NCBI GenBank assembly: GCA_020428685.1
Contig: JAGQMJ010000010.1
Coordinates: 1 to 33,664, forward strand
Reading direction: 5' to 3'
From: Candidatus Kaiserbacteria bacterium
GTDB lineage: Bacteria > Patescibacteriota > Minisyncoccia > Phycocordibacterales > UBA918
Length of the DNA: 33,664 nucleotides
Below are positions 6,864 to 13,255 of the stretch, in pieces. A program made the translations under genes and the position numbers. Each line of letters opens with the position of its first letter. The first letter of the stretch is position 1. Under the pieces are notes generated by a model. It saw only the letters and a program-made list of their open reading frames with translations, was not told the DNA's origin and searched no databases.

Positions 6864-8372
6864 TTATGGTAATAGAATGACGGTTCCAATAGGTAGGTCT
6901 AATAGTTCAATCATGCCGTCTGTGCTGGTTAGTCCGGTTTTGACCTCCGTCTTGATAGCCTGCTCACCATCTTTTTTTAGTACATAGGTCTTATTGTCTT
7001 CTATAAACACAAAACGCTTCGGCACTATATTTGCATTTGATTTGCTGGCGCTAACAACTTCAATATCAGCATTTAGCCCCTCTCTCATCCAAGGAATATC
7101 CTCAAGTAATTGTATTTGAGCATCATAGTAGGAAACTCCAGCAACGCTGGTTGATACAGGAGAAATGAATGTTACTTTAGCTTCGTATTGTTTTTCAGGG
7201 TTGGCGTCAAAATTTACTTTTACAGAATCGCCAACAGAAATCTTGGTTATGTCTATTTCTGGCACTTTTGCTTTTAGTTCATATTCTCCTTCAAAAACAA
7301 CTGTAACTGTATGTTGTGGTCCGGCTGGTTCTCCGATTTTCATATCTACTGCACTCACGACACCAGCAAAAGGCGAGCGAATAGTGAAGTCTGCGATTCG
7401 GGCTTCTTGCAAGGCTAGCTGAGCTCTAGCTTGGGCTATATTGGCGTCTGCTTGAGCAATGGCTTCTGAAGTGGGTGAAGCTCCGGTCAGATTTTCCATG
7501 TTTTGGGCTAGTACGATATCTTCTTTAGCTAGCTTAATGGCATTGTCTCTTTGTGTGACGAGTAGGTCGTAATCGTTTTTGATTGAGACATATGCAGGGT
7601 TTCTTTTGTTGGGGATCTCAACTGTCCAGTCGCTATTACGATAGAATTCATCCGCGTCGAATTGGATGTAAAGTCCGCAGTCGCCGAGAGGCTGAGCTGT
7701 GTCGATGTTTGATTCAAAGGTGCCGGTCGCTAAGCCAGACAGCTTGTAGGAATTGTTTGAGTTGGCAGATGATTTAAATATTGAGATTGTGTAAGTTCCT
7801 TCATTCTCACAAAGATAGTTACCGGAAATCGTTGGTGGTACGTCATCATTGTATTTGTACTCAGGGTAGGCCTGAAGATTTGATGATAGTAATTGCTTGC
7901 GAGCGTTTTGTAAGGCTTGCTCATATTCTGCTTCTATCTTCGCCAGGTTTGCTTCAGCAATTTGGACGTTGGTTTTGGAAACAGAGCGCTCTTCATCAAT
8001 AGAACCTCTTACAACGGCTTTCTTCTGTTGTTCAAAAAATCTCAGTCGTTCTAGGGCTGAGTTGTATTCAGCGATTTGGGTTTCATTAGTGATAGAGGCG
8101 ATAATGTCGCCCTCAACTACTTTTTCACCAGCAACTTTGTACACTTGCTGAATGGTGCCGGTAACAGGGAAGCCGAGTCGAGTAATTTTATTGGCTTCAA
8201 TCTTTCCAGACACAGTGACTGTTTGTTCGATGTTTCCGTTTATGACTTCTATGCTGTCGTCAAAAGTAATCTGGCCCGAGAACTGGGAAGTGTAAAAAAA
8301 TATACCTCCGGCAGAAAGTGCTAATACTAAAAATGTATATATCCAAAAGTGACGTGAAAAAAGGAAGCTCAT
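6864..8372 (-). CDS. HlyD/MacA-like membrane fusion protein with an inserted domain
   Basis: A 502-aa adaptor: N-terminal membrane anchor (about residues 10-30), a lipoyl half-motif (TRLGFPVTGTIQQVYKVAGE, 64-83), a coiled-coil hairpin (100-163 and about 263-325), the second lipoyl half (IRSPFAGVVSAVDMKIGEP, 331-349), then beta-barrel and membrane-proximal domains. Unusually, about 100 residues (165-262) replace the hairpin tip. That insert is rich in Ser, Asn, Tyr and acidic residues and has only two Cys (188 and 232), which could form a disulfide. In a TolC-less organism the tip may bind wall or substrate rather than an outer-membrane channel. It is the first gene of the operon; its minus-strand promoter should lie in 8373-8497, shared with the divergent nitroreductase gene. 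Confidence 0.88.
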   Translation of the reverse strand: MSFLFSRHFWIYTFLVLALSAGGIFFYTSQFSGQITFDDSIEVINGNIEQTVTVSGKIEANKITRLGFPVTGTIQQVYKVAGEKVVEGDIIASITNETQIAEYNSALERLRFFEQQKKAVVRGSIDEERSVSKTNVQIAEANLAKIEAEYEQALQNARKQLLSSNLQAYPEYKYNDDVPPTISGNYLCENEGTYTISIFKSSANSNNSYKLSGLATGTFESNIDTAQPLGDCGLYIQFDADEFYRNSDWTVEIPNKRNPAYVSIKNDYDLLVTQRDNAIKLAKEDIVLAQNMENLTGASPTSEAIAQADANIAQARAQLALQEARIADFTIRSPFAGVVSAVDMKIGEPAGPQHTVTVVFEGEYELKAKVPEIDITKISVGDSVKVNFDANPEKQYEAKVTFISPVSTSVAGVSYYDAQIQLLEDIPWMREGLNADIEVVSASKSNANIVPKRFVFIEDNKTYVLKKDGEQAIKTEVKTGLTSTDGMIELLDLPIGTVILLP

Positions 8373-8497
8373 ACTCTCTTATTGTTTAAGTATATCATTG
8401 CTAGATTGGCTATTTTTGTTTTTTCTGGATAATACTGAATAACACATAGATGTTGTTAATTGTGTATCTGTATTGTGTTAGAATTAATTAAGTAATT

Positions 8498-9574
8498 ATG
8501 AACTTGGTTAACGACATTAAAGCTATAATTCGCGCTGGTGTCAGTGCTCCGTCGGGCGACAACCTTCAGCCTTGGCGGTTTGTGGTGGTTGATAATGTGA
8601 TTGAAGTTCATGCCCTTACTCTAGGAGACGAGATCAAATTTGGTGGCTATTACGCCTTATTTATTACTCAAGGAGCATTGATTGAAAATTTAGTCATTGC
8701 TGCTGATCATTATGGTTATGACTCGGTTGTGTCGTTATTTCCTGACAAACAAAATCGCCTCCATGTGGCGTCTATCAATTTAAGATTTGACCCAATTGAT
8801 AGAGGGGTAGATTTGTTTAGGTTTTTTGATAAGAGGCTGACTGATAGACATGGTTATTCGCCTGAGCGTTTATCAAGTGATATTAAAAAAGCTTTGCAGG
8901 AGGCTGGCGAAGAAATGGTGGAGGGAAGCAGGTTGGTGTTTGTTGAAGATAAACAGGATATTTTTACTATTGCAAAATGCGTAGTGGGGCAGATTGAAGT
9001 ATTGTTTTCACATAAGACTTTGCATGAGCTGTTTTTCAAATCTCTCCGTTGGTCGGGGGCTGATGCGCACGGAACAGCTGACGGTCTAGATGTAAGGACG
9101 CTCCATCTAAACATCTTTAAGAAGTTCTTTTTCCACTATATGTTGAGGTCTTGGGTTTTTGTTAAGATTTTGAGTAAGCTTTATATCCACAAAGTTGCTG
9201 CCCTGATGGAGTCGGTTAGATATAAAGAAGCAGGGGCTTACTGCGCCTTAATCAAAAGCGGAGAACAAATAAATGATGAAGAAGCTGTGGCTGCTGGTCG
9301 GGCAATGGAGCGTTTTTGGTTGATGGCAACACGTCTTGGTTTGCGAGTGCAGCCAACATTTGCGGTTTTCTTGATTAAGCACTCCTTTGATTTTGACTTG
9401 TTTGATTATAGTGAAGCACAAAAGGAATTGATAGATATGAAGTCTAAAACCATGGAATCAATCTGCGGAGTTGGTGAGGGTGAAACATTGCTGTGGTTGA
9501 CCAGAATAGGCTATCCAAAATACAAAGAACAGTATCAAACATATAGAAAGAATCCGGAAGTAGTGTTTAAGTAG
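8498..9574 (+). CDS. Nitroreductase-fold flavoprotein, Rv1355c-like
   Basis: The 358-aa sequence begins with the FMN-binding nitroreductase motif APSGDNLQPWRF (residues 17-28) and includes a late helix RAMERFWLMATRLGLRVQPT typical of the family. It is longer than classic nitroreductases (about 200 aa) and has a middle insertion. The closest architecture I recall is the nitroreductase half of Rv1355c-type proteins, in which this domain is fused to a ThiF domain; here the ThiF protein is the next gene, 21 bp on. It probably acts as a flavin oxidase or dehydrogenase on a pathway intermediate. TAGAAT at 8479-8484 gives a very short leader with no Shine-Dalgarno. Confidence 0.75.
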   Translation: MNLVNDIKAIIRAGVSAPSGDNLQPWRFVVVDNVIEVHALTLGDEIKFGGYYALFITQGALIENLVIAADHYGYDSVVSLFPDKQNRLHVASINLRFDPIDRGVDLFRFFDKRLTDRHGYSPERLSSDIKKALQEAGEEMVEGSRLVFVEDKQDIFTIAKCVVGQIEVLFSHKTLHELFFKSLRWSGADAHGTADGLDVRTLHLNIFKKFFFHYMLRSWVFVKILSKLYIHKVAALMESVRYKEAGAYCALIKSGEQINDEEAVAAGRAMERFWLMATRLGLRVQPTFAVFLIKHSFDFDLFDYSEAQKELIDMKSKTMESICGVGEGETLLWLTRIGYPKYKEQYQTYRKNPEVVFK

Positions 9575-9582
9575 TATTAAAT

Positions 9583-9588
9583 TATAAT
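9583..9588 (+). promoter_or_regulatory. -10 box for a leaderless ThiF message
   Basis: TATAAT lies 7 nt before the ATG at 9596, in the short gap after the nitroreductase stop. The ThiF and DedA-like genes may therefore be transcribed independently. Confidence 0.5.
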
Positions 9589-9595
9589 TATATAC

Positions 9596-10459
9596 ATGGA
9601 CAATAACTCAGACACCTTTAACTATAATGAAGCTTTCTCGAGAAATATCGGTTTGCTAACAGAAGCTGAGCAGGAAAAATTGAGAGGTTTTACGATTGCG
9701 ATTCCTGGCATGGGTGGGGTTGGCGGCACTCACCTTATTTCTCTGGTGAGGCAAGGTTTTGAAAAATTCAAAATTTCTGACTTTGATGAATATGAATTTA
9801 AAAATTTCAATCGTCAGTATGGGGCAAGACTAGACACTGTGGGTCGAGCAAAGGCGGATGTGATGAAAGAAGAGGCTTTAAAAATAAATCCCAACTGTAG
9901 TATTGAGGTGTATAGGGAAGGTGTGTCAGAAGAAAATATCGACCGATTTTTGGCTGGAGTAGATTTATCGATTGATGCTCTAGATGCTTTTCAGATTGAT
10001 GTTCGTCGATTATTTATCAACAAATCAGTCGAAAAAAATATTCCTGTGATGACGGCTGGTCCGATTGGCTTTGGGACTGCGTTTTTGATTTTTATGCCCG
10101 GAGGTCCAAACTTCGACGATTACTTTGCTGTCAATGATGGAATGAGTTATCAGGACAGGCTCATTTCATTCTTTGTAGGTTTGGTGCCGAGCTTACTACA
10201 GCGTTCATACATGAAGGGAACAAATCTAGAAGACAAGCGAGGTCCATCTTCTATAGGAGCGATAAATCTATGCGCTGGTGTGATTACTATCAATGCTTTA
10301 AAAATTCTTCTCAACAAAGGTGAGGTCAAGGCGGTGCCATACTATCATCAATTTGATGTGATGAAAAATAAGTATGCTATGAAGCGGTTGTGGTTTGGTA
10401 ATCGAAATCCAGTCCAGAAAATTAAAATGGTGCTGGCTAAATACCTAGTTAAGGATTAA
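9596..10459 (+). CDS. ThiF/MoeB/E1-like adenylyltransferase
   Basis: A 287-aa Rossmann-fold protein with the nucleotide loop GMGGVGG (residues 38-44), the acidic and Arg motif SDFDEYEFKNFNRQ (61-74), Lys86 in GRAKAD, and the Mg-binding Asp of SIDALD (125-130). These are the adenylation residues of ThiF, MoeB and ubiquitin E1 enzymes. The zinc-binding CxxC pairs of MoeB/ThiF are absent and no ubiquitin-like partner is visible. It may therefore activate a small carboxylate or a peptide C-terminus. The Rv1355c family fuses ThiF and nitroreductase domains, which supports a joint reaction with the upstream gene. The substrate is not known. Confidence 0.85.
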   Translation: MDNNSDTFNYNEAFSRNIGLLTEAEQEKLRGFTIAIPGMGGVGGTHLISLVRQGFEKFKISDFDEYEFKNFNRQYGARLDTVGRAKADVMKEEALKINPNCSIEVYREGVSEENIDRFLAGVDLSIDALDAFQIDVRRLFINKSVEKNIPVMTAGPIGFGTAFLIFMPGGPNFDDYFAVNDGMSYQDRLISFFVGLVPSLLQRSYMKGTNLEDKRGPSSIGAINLCAGVITINALKILLNKGEVKAVPYYHQFDVMKNKYAMKRLWFGNRNPVQKIKMVLAKYLVKD

Positions 10460-10466
10460 TTCATTC

Positions 10467-11087
10467 ATGCAAAACTTTATCCATTATGTTACATCGTTTG
10501 ATTCAGCCACTAGTCTACTGGTGGCCTCAATTGAGCAGTATGGAATAGTGGTTCAAAGTATCGCGGTATTTTTGTTTGGAGAAGCGGCGGTTATTATTTC
10601 CTTACTCCTGACTCAGCAAGGTCTGGTCGGACTGAAAGAAATATTCATTGCTTCGATGATTGGTTCATTGGCGGCAGATATTTTTTGGTTTTTCATTGGT
10701 CGTTATTATCCTCAACAAACAATCCCAGAGTCTTTAAAGAGAAAGCTGCTACATCCAGTAAATGACGTCTTTACGAATTTCATCAATAACAGAATTTTTC
10801 TATCACTGATTTTTTTAAAATTCTTTTTTGGAGTCCGTTTGATAATAATTCTATATTTCGCACGACATTCAATTTCTTGGGGAAAGTTTTTGGTGTACAA
10901 CTTCTTTGGCACTTTGATTTACATGTTTGTGCTGACGGTGCTCTGTGTTTTCTTGGGTAAGTTCATCAATAATTTTTTACCAACTTTCCACGCGTTGACG
11001 AGTGTTTTGTCTGGAATTTTGATAATTGTTCTACTGTCTATGCTGACAAAGCATTTATTCTTTGTTCAGCCAAAGGAAGCTGATTAA
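10467..11087 (+). CDS. DedA/VTT-domain-like integral membrane protein
   Basis: A 206-aa polytopic protein with about five hydrophobic segments. Segments around residues 35-100 (FGEAAVIISLL then GSLAADIFWFFIGRYYP) and 110-150 (FLKFFFGVRLIIILYFARHSISWGKF) resemble the two halves of the DedA/VTT domain, including the Gly-rich re-entrant loop and the Arg after the F-x-R-like turn. DedA proteins are proposed lipid-carrier or phospholipid scramblases. It follows the ThiF gene by 7 nt and so belongs to that unit. In an acyl-metabolite cluster it could move a lipid across the membrane, but this is inference. Divergent from classical DedA. Confidence 0.6.
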   Translation: MQNFIHYVTSFDSATSLLVASIEQYGIVVQSIAVFLFGEAAVIISLLLTQQGLVGLKEIFIASMIGSLAADIFWFFIGRYYPQQTIPESLKRKLLHPVNDVFTNFINNRIFLSLIFLKFFFGVRLIIILYFARHSISWGKFLVYNFFGTLIYMFVLTVLCVFLGKFINNFLPTFHALTSVLSGILIIVLLSMLTKHLFFVQPKEAD

Positions 11088-11141
11088 TTGTTTTGGTTAC
11101 TAGTTTGAGGAGGTCGGAGTTTCTGAATATTTATTATTTTG

Positions 11142-11213
11142 TGCCTCCACTAGGAATCGAACCTAGATCGGCGCGTTAGGAGTGCGCTGTTCTATCCATT
11201 GAACTATGAAGGC
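11142..11213 (-). tRNA. tRNA-Arg (CCT)
   Basis: Read on the minus strand: acceptor GCCTTCA pairs with TGGAGGC (one G-T), D-arm GTTC/GAAC, anticodon loop CTCCTAA giving CCT, T-arm CTAGG TTCGATT CCTAG, discriminator A. CCA is not encoded. The anticodon stem has one A-C mismatch next to the loop. Confidence 0.93.
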
Positions 11214-11277
11214 TTGATGCATAGAGTAGCATAAACTACATTGTTTACTCCAGTCTTTGCTATAATGTACTGTAAAT

Positions 11278-11583
11278 ATGTTGCCAGATAAAAATGAAAA
11301 TCAGATTCTGCATGAGCTGATGCTTGAGAATCAGCGGTTGTTGATAGAGAATAATCAGCTTCTCAAAACTCTAAAACGGGCCACTGTTTGGTCTTTTTGG
11401 CTTAAGGTGGTTTGGTTTATGATTCTCATCGGGGCGCCGTTTGTGGTCTATTACTACTTGATTGAGCCTTATTTTTCCTCTCTAGGCTCTTCTTTTCAGA
11501 CATTTCAGTCAGGTTTGCAGGAAATTCCTGGTTGGAAACAATTTTATGAAGCAATTAGTGGCGGCAAGACTGGGGGAGAATAA
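11278..11583 (+). CDS. Small coiled-coil membrane protein, unknown
   Basis: A 101-aa protein with a polar heptad-like N-terminus (LHELMLENQRLLIENNQLL, residues 11-29), one or two closely spaced hydrophobic segments (about 37-65), then a short Ser/Phe/Gly-rich tail. TATAAT at 11261-11266 lies 11 nt before the ATG, giving at most a few nucleotides of leader, and there is no Shine-Dalgarno. It lies between two tRNA genes and is apparently monocistronic. I do not recognise a named family. Oligomerisation through the coiled coil and membrane localisation are inferred from composition. Confidence 0.75.
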   Translation: MLPDKNENQILHELMLENQRLLIENNQLLKTLKRATVWSFWLKVVWFMILIGAPFVVYYYLIEPYFSSLGSSFQTFQSGLQEIPGWKQFYEAISGGKTGGE

Positions 11584-11584
11584 T

Positions 11585-11612
11585 TTGAATTTCTGGTAAA
11601 AACGGGTACAAT
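11585..11612 (+). promoter_or_regulatory. Promoter of tRNA-Phe
   Basis: TTGAAT (11585-11590) and TACAAT (11607-11612) are separated by 16 bp and lie about 30 bp before the mature tRNA 5' end. Confidence 0.6.
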
Positions 11613-11641
11613 AGGCCGCACTGCACAAATGGTGCATTGAT

Positions 11642-11714
11642 GCTTGGGTAGCTCAGTTGGTAGAGCATTCGCCTGAAGAGCGAGGGGTCAGCAGTTCGAG
11701 CCTGCTCCCAAGCA
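11642..11714 (+). tRNA. tRNA-Phe (GAA)
   Basis: Acceptor GCTTGGG pairs with CCCAAGC; D-arm GCTC/GAGC; anticodon stem TTCGC/GCGAG around loop CTGAAGA giving GAA; T-arm AGCAG TTCGAGC CTGCT; discriminator A. CCA is not encoded. A terminator follows within 10 nt. Confidence 0.96.
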
Positions 11715-11721
11715 CAATGTG

Positions 11722-11753
11722 AAAATCCGTGAACTAATCAGTTCACGGATTTT
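11722..11753 (+). terminator. Terminator of tRNA-Phe
   Basis: A 13-bp perfect stem (AAAATCCGTGAAC/GTTCACGGATTTT) closes a 6-nt loop and is followed by CTTT. Confidence 0.85.
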
Positions 11754-11755
11754 CT

Positions 11756-11783
11756 TTGCATGGAAAGACGCATTTTGTATAAT
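11756..11783 (+). promoter_or_regulatory. Promoter of a short transcript with two mini-ORFs
   Basis: TTGCAT (11756-11761), 16-bp spacer, TATAAT (11778-11783). It is close to consensus and starts a transcript of about 170 nt ending at the hairpin 11941-11960. It overlaps the end of the tRNA-Phe terminator. Confidence 0.7.
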
Positions 11784-11832
11784 GTAAGTGCGTTAATGGT
11801 CATTTAGGATTGTTGATCGACAGGAGAACGAT

Positions 11833-11853
11833 ATGGGTGGTGATGCTTCATAG
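11833..11853 (+). CDS. Six-residue mini-ORF (MGGDAS)
   Basis: AGGAGAACGAT lies immediately before the ATG, a strong Shine-Dalgarno with ideal spacing. The same AGGAGAACG layout precedes the second mini-ORF 62 nt later. It may be a leader peptide or a regulatory ribosome-loading site; no larger gene follows on this strand. Confidence 0.35.
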   Translation: MGGDAS

Positions 11854-11894
11854 AGTAATATCTCAACTTATCATCAGATAAGAAGGAGAACGTC

Positions 11895-11933
11895 ATGAGT
11901 AATGAAATCCATCGGCCGAATAACGACGGCTAA
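11895..11933 (+). CDS. Twelve-residue mini-ORF (MSNEIHRPNNDG)
   Basis: It starts after AAGGAGAACGTC, a near-perfect Shine-Dalgarno in a window where most genes lack one, and stops 7 nt before a GC-rich hairpin. The ORF fills the space between ribosome site and terminator, so it may be the real product of this transcript or a translated sRNA. I know no homologue. Confidence 0.4.
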   Translation: MSNEIHRPNNDG

Positions 11934-11940
11934 ACAAAAA

Positions 11941-11960
11941 CCCCGCTCGGTAGAGCGGGG
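11941..11960. terminator. Terminator of prsW-hsp20, and of the mini-ORF transcript
   Basis: CCCCGCTC/GAGCGGGG (8 bp) with a 4-nt loop. On the minus strand it is followed by TTTTTG and closes the hsp20 gene; on the plus strand a weaker U-rich stretch follows. Confidence 0.8.
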
Positions 11961-11967
11961 TAAATTT

Positions 11968-12480
11968 TTATTTATGCCCAGCGTTGCTGCGGACTTTGAG
12001 TTGGGTGCTGCGGTGCTTGTCTAGCTTGGGAAGTTTGATTTCGAGTAGGCCGTGCTTTTCTTGGGCTTCTGCTTCATCGATGGCGACTTCTTCAGGTAGT
12101 AGTAGGGTGCGAGAGAAGCTGCCCCAGAAGAGTTCTCGGTGGAAGTAGCCATCATCATGAGCCTCTTGGTATTCTTCACGTACTCCACGCAAGGTCACCA
12201 TGTCGCGCGTGATAGATATCTCTAGCTCGTTTGGACTTACTCCAGCTACAAGAGCGCGAATAACAATCATGTCATCAGTCTGGTACATATCTACTGGAAG
12301 TTCACCTTCTTGAGGAGTGTGAGTAGATTCAGCCTCATCTTCCCATGTATCGTCCTCTTGATCCTCCTCAACAGACAAGTCATCATCTTCACCAAATTGG
12401 TGTTCGTCGTCCAAAATACGATCGTACTCGTCTGAAGATTGATTGCCAGTTAAGCGTTCTAAAAATGATGGTTTTTTCAT
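11968..12480 (-). CDS. Small heat-shock protein, Hsp20/alpha-crystallin family
   Basis: This 170-aa protein has a long acidic N-terminal arm (residues 15-60, mostly Asp and Glu) and then an alpha-crystallin domain (about 63-158). Recognisable segments are ADVxxNEL-like VSPNELEISITRDMVTLRG, YFHRELFWGSFSRTLLLPEEV and HGLLEIKLPK, the usual strand order. It should be an ATP-independent holdase in the cytoplasm. The acidic arm is longer than in most bacterial members. It is translated just after prsW (5 nt between stop and ATG), so the two form an operon ending in a strong terminator. Confidence 0.92.
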   Translation of the reverse strand: MKKPSFLERLTGNQSSDEYDRILDDEHQFGEDDDLSVEEDQEDDTWEDEAESTHTPQEGELPVDMYQTDDMIVIRALVAGVSPNELEISITRDMVTLRGVREEYQEAHDDGYFHRELFWGSFSRTLLLPEEVAIDEAEAQEKHGLLEIKLPKLDKHRSTQLKVRSNAGHK

Positions 12481-12485
12481 AATGA

Positions 12486-13184
12486 TTATTGTTGTTGAAG
12501 GTTATGGTTTTGTTCGAGTAGTTTAACTTTTTCGAAAAGCAGAAATAGGAGAATAATACCCATCCATACAAAGAGAAAGACGGCTAGGATTGTCTCTCCA
12601 CTTGCATCCATTATAAAAAAGTTAAATAAGGCATGCAATACGATGGCAATGAACAACCCAAGACAGCCAGCCAATAGCTGGATGGTTTTTGATTTGTAAT
12701 AAGACAAGGCTAAGAAGACACCGACTGTGCCAGAAGCCAAAACATGCAGTAAAGTAGCACCTAAAAAACGGAAGCCGCCTGTCATTACTGAGTTTAGGTA
12801 TTCGCCCATGACGAGAGGATTAAAGATGAATAGGGCATTCTCTAGAGCAGCAAAGCCCAAAGCAATGACTACCATGTAGATAATCATGTCGATTGGCTCG
12901 TCTACTTCTTGGTTCCACAGGACTATCGCGAGAGCAATGGCGTATTTTAGGAGTTCTTCGATAATGACCCAGATAAAGGCTACATTTGGCTCAGGATACA
13001 AATCAACCGCCAGCTTCTGAAGAGGGAGTGCGAGTGGGACTACAGCCATTCCGGCAATAAATGCAATTGCAATCAAGAAGTATGGCTCGGGTTTTTTGCT
13101 ATCTTCTCGCAACCAAAACCAAACCCAAAAAAGGGCAGGGATTAGTCCTGAGACAAATGCAATGGCAAAGTAGGTTGATTCCAT
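12486..13184 (-). CDS. PrsW-family intramembrane protease
   Basis: A 232-aa polytopic membrane protein with the PrsW motifs: EELLKY (Glu76-Glu77), the ALENALF helix with Glu115, His147 in LLHVLASGTVG, and His184 in LHALFNFF. The family (CPBP/PrsW type) forms a glutamate/histidine active site within the membrane; in Bacillus PrsW cleaves an anti-sigma factor. No anti-sigma factor is in the window, so the target is unknown. The promoter is an extended -10 TGC-TACAAT (TACAAT at 13193-13198) 8 nt before the ATG, predicting a leaderless message. Pairing with hsp20 suggests an envelope or proteotoxic stress unit. Confidence 0.88.
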   Translation of the reverse strand: MESTYFAIAFVSGLIPALFWVWFWLREDSKKPEPYFLIAIAFIAGMAVVPLALPLQKLAVDLYPEPNVAFIWVIIEELLKYAIALAIVLWNQEVDEPIDMIIYMVVIALGFAALENALFIFNPLVMGEYLNSVMTGGFRFLGATLLHVLASGTVGVFLALSYYKSKTIQLLAGCLGLFIAIVLHALFNFFIMDASGETILAVFLFVWMGIILLFLLFEKVKLLEQNHNLQQQ

Positions 13185-13203
13185 TTAAGTGTATTGTAGC
13201 AAA

Positions 13204-13232
13204 CCGCCGCGCAAGCTTTGCTTGCGCGGCGG
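13204..13232 (-). terminator. Hairpin downstream of valS
   Basis: A perfect 13-bp stem (CCGCCGCGCAAGC and complement) with a 3-nt loop lies 24 nt past the valS stop. Only TTT follows on the minus strand before the prsW promoter. Confidence 0.7.
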
Positions 13233-13255
13233 TAAGTTGGGGACTTCAGCGTTCC

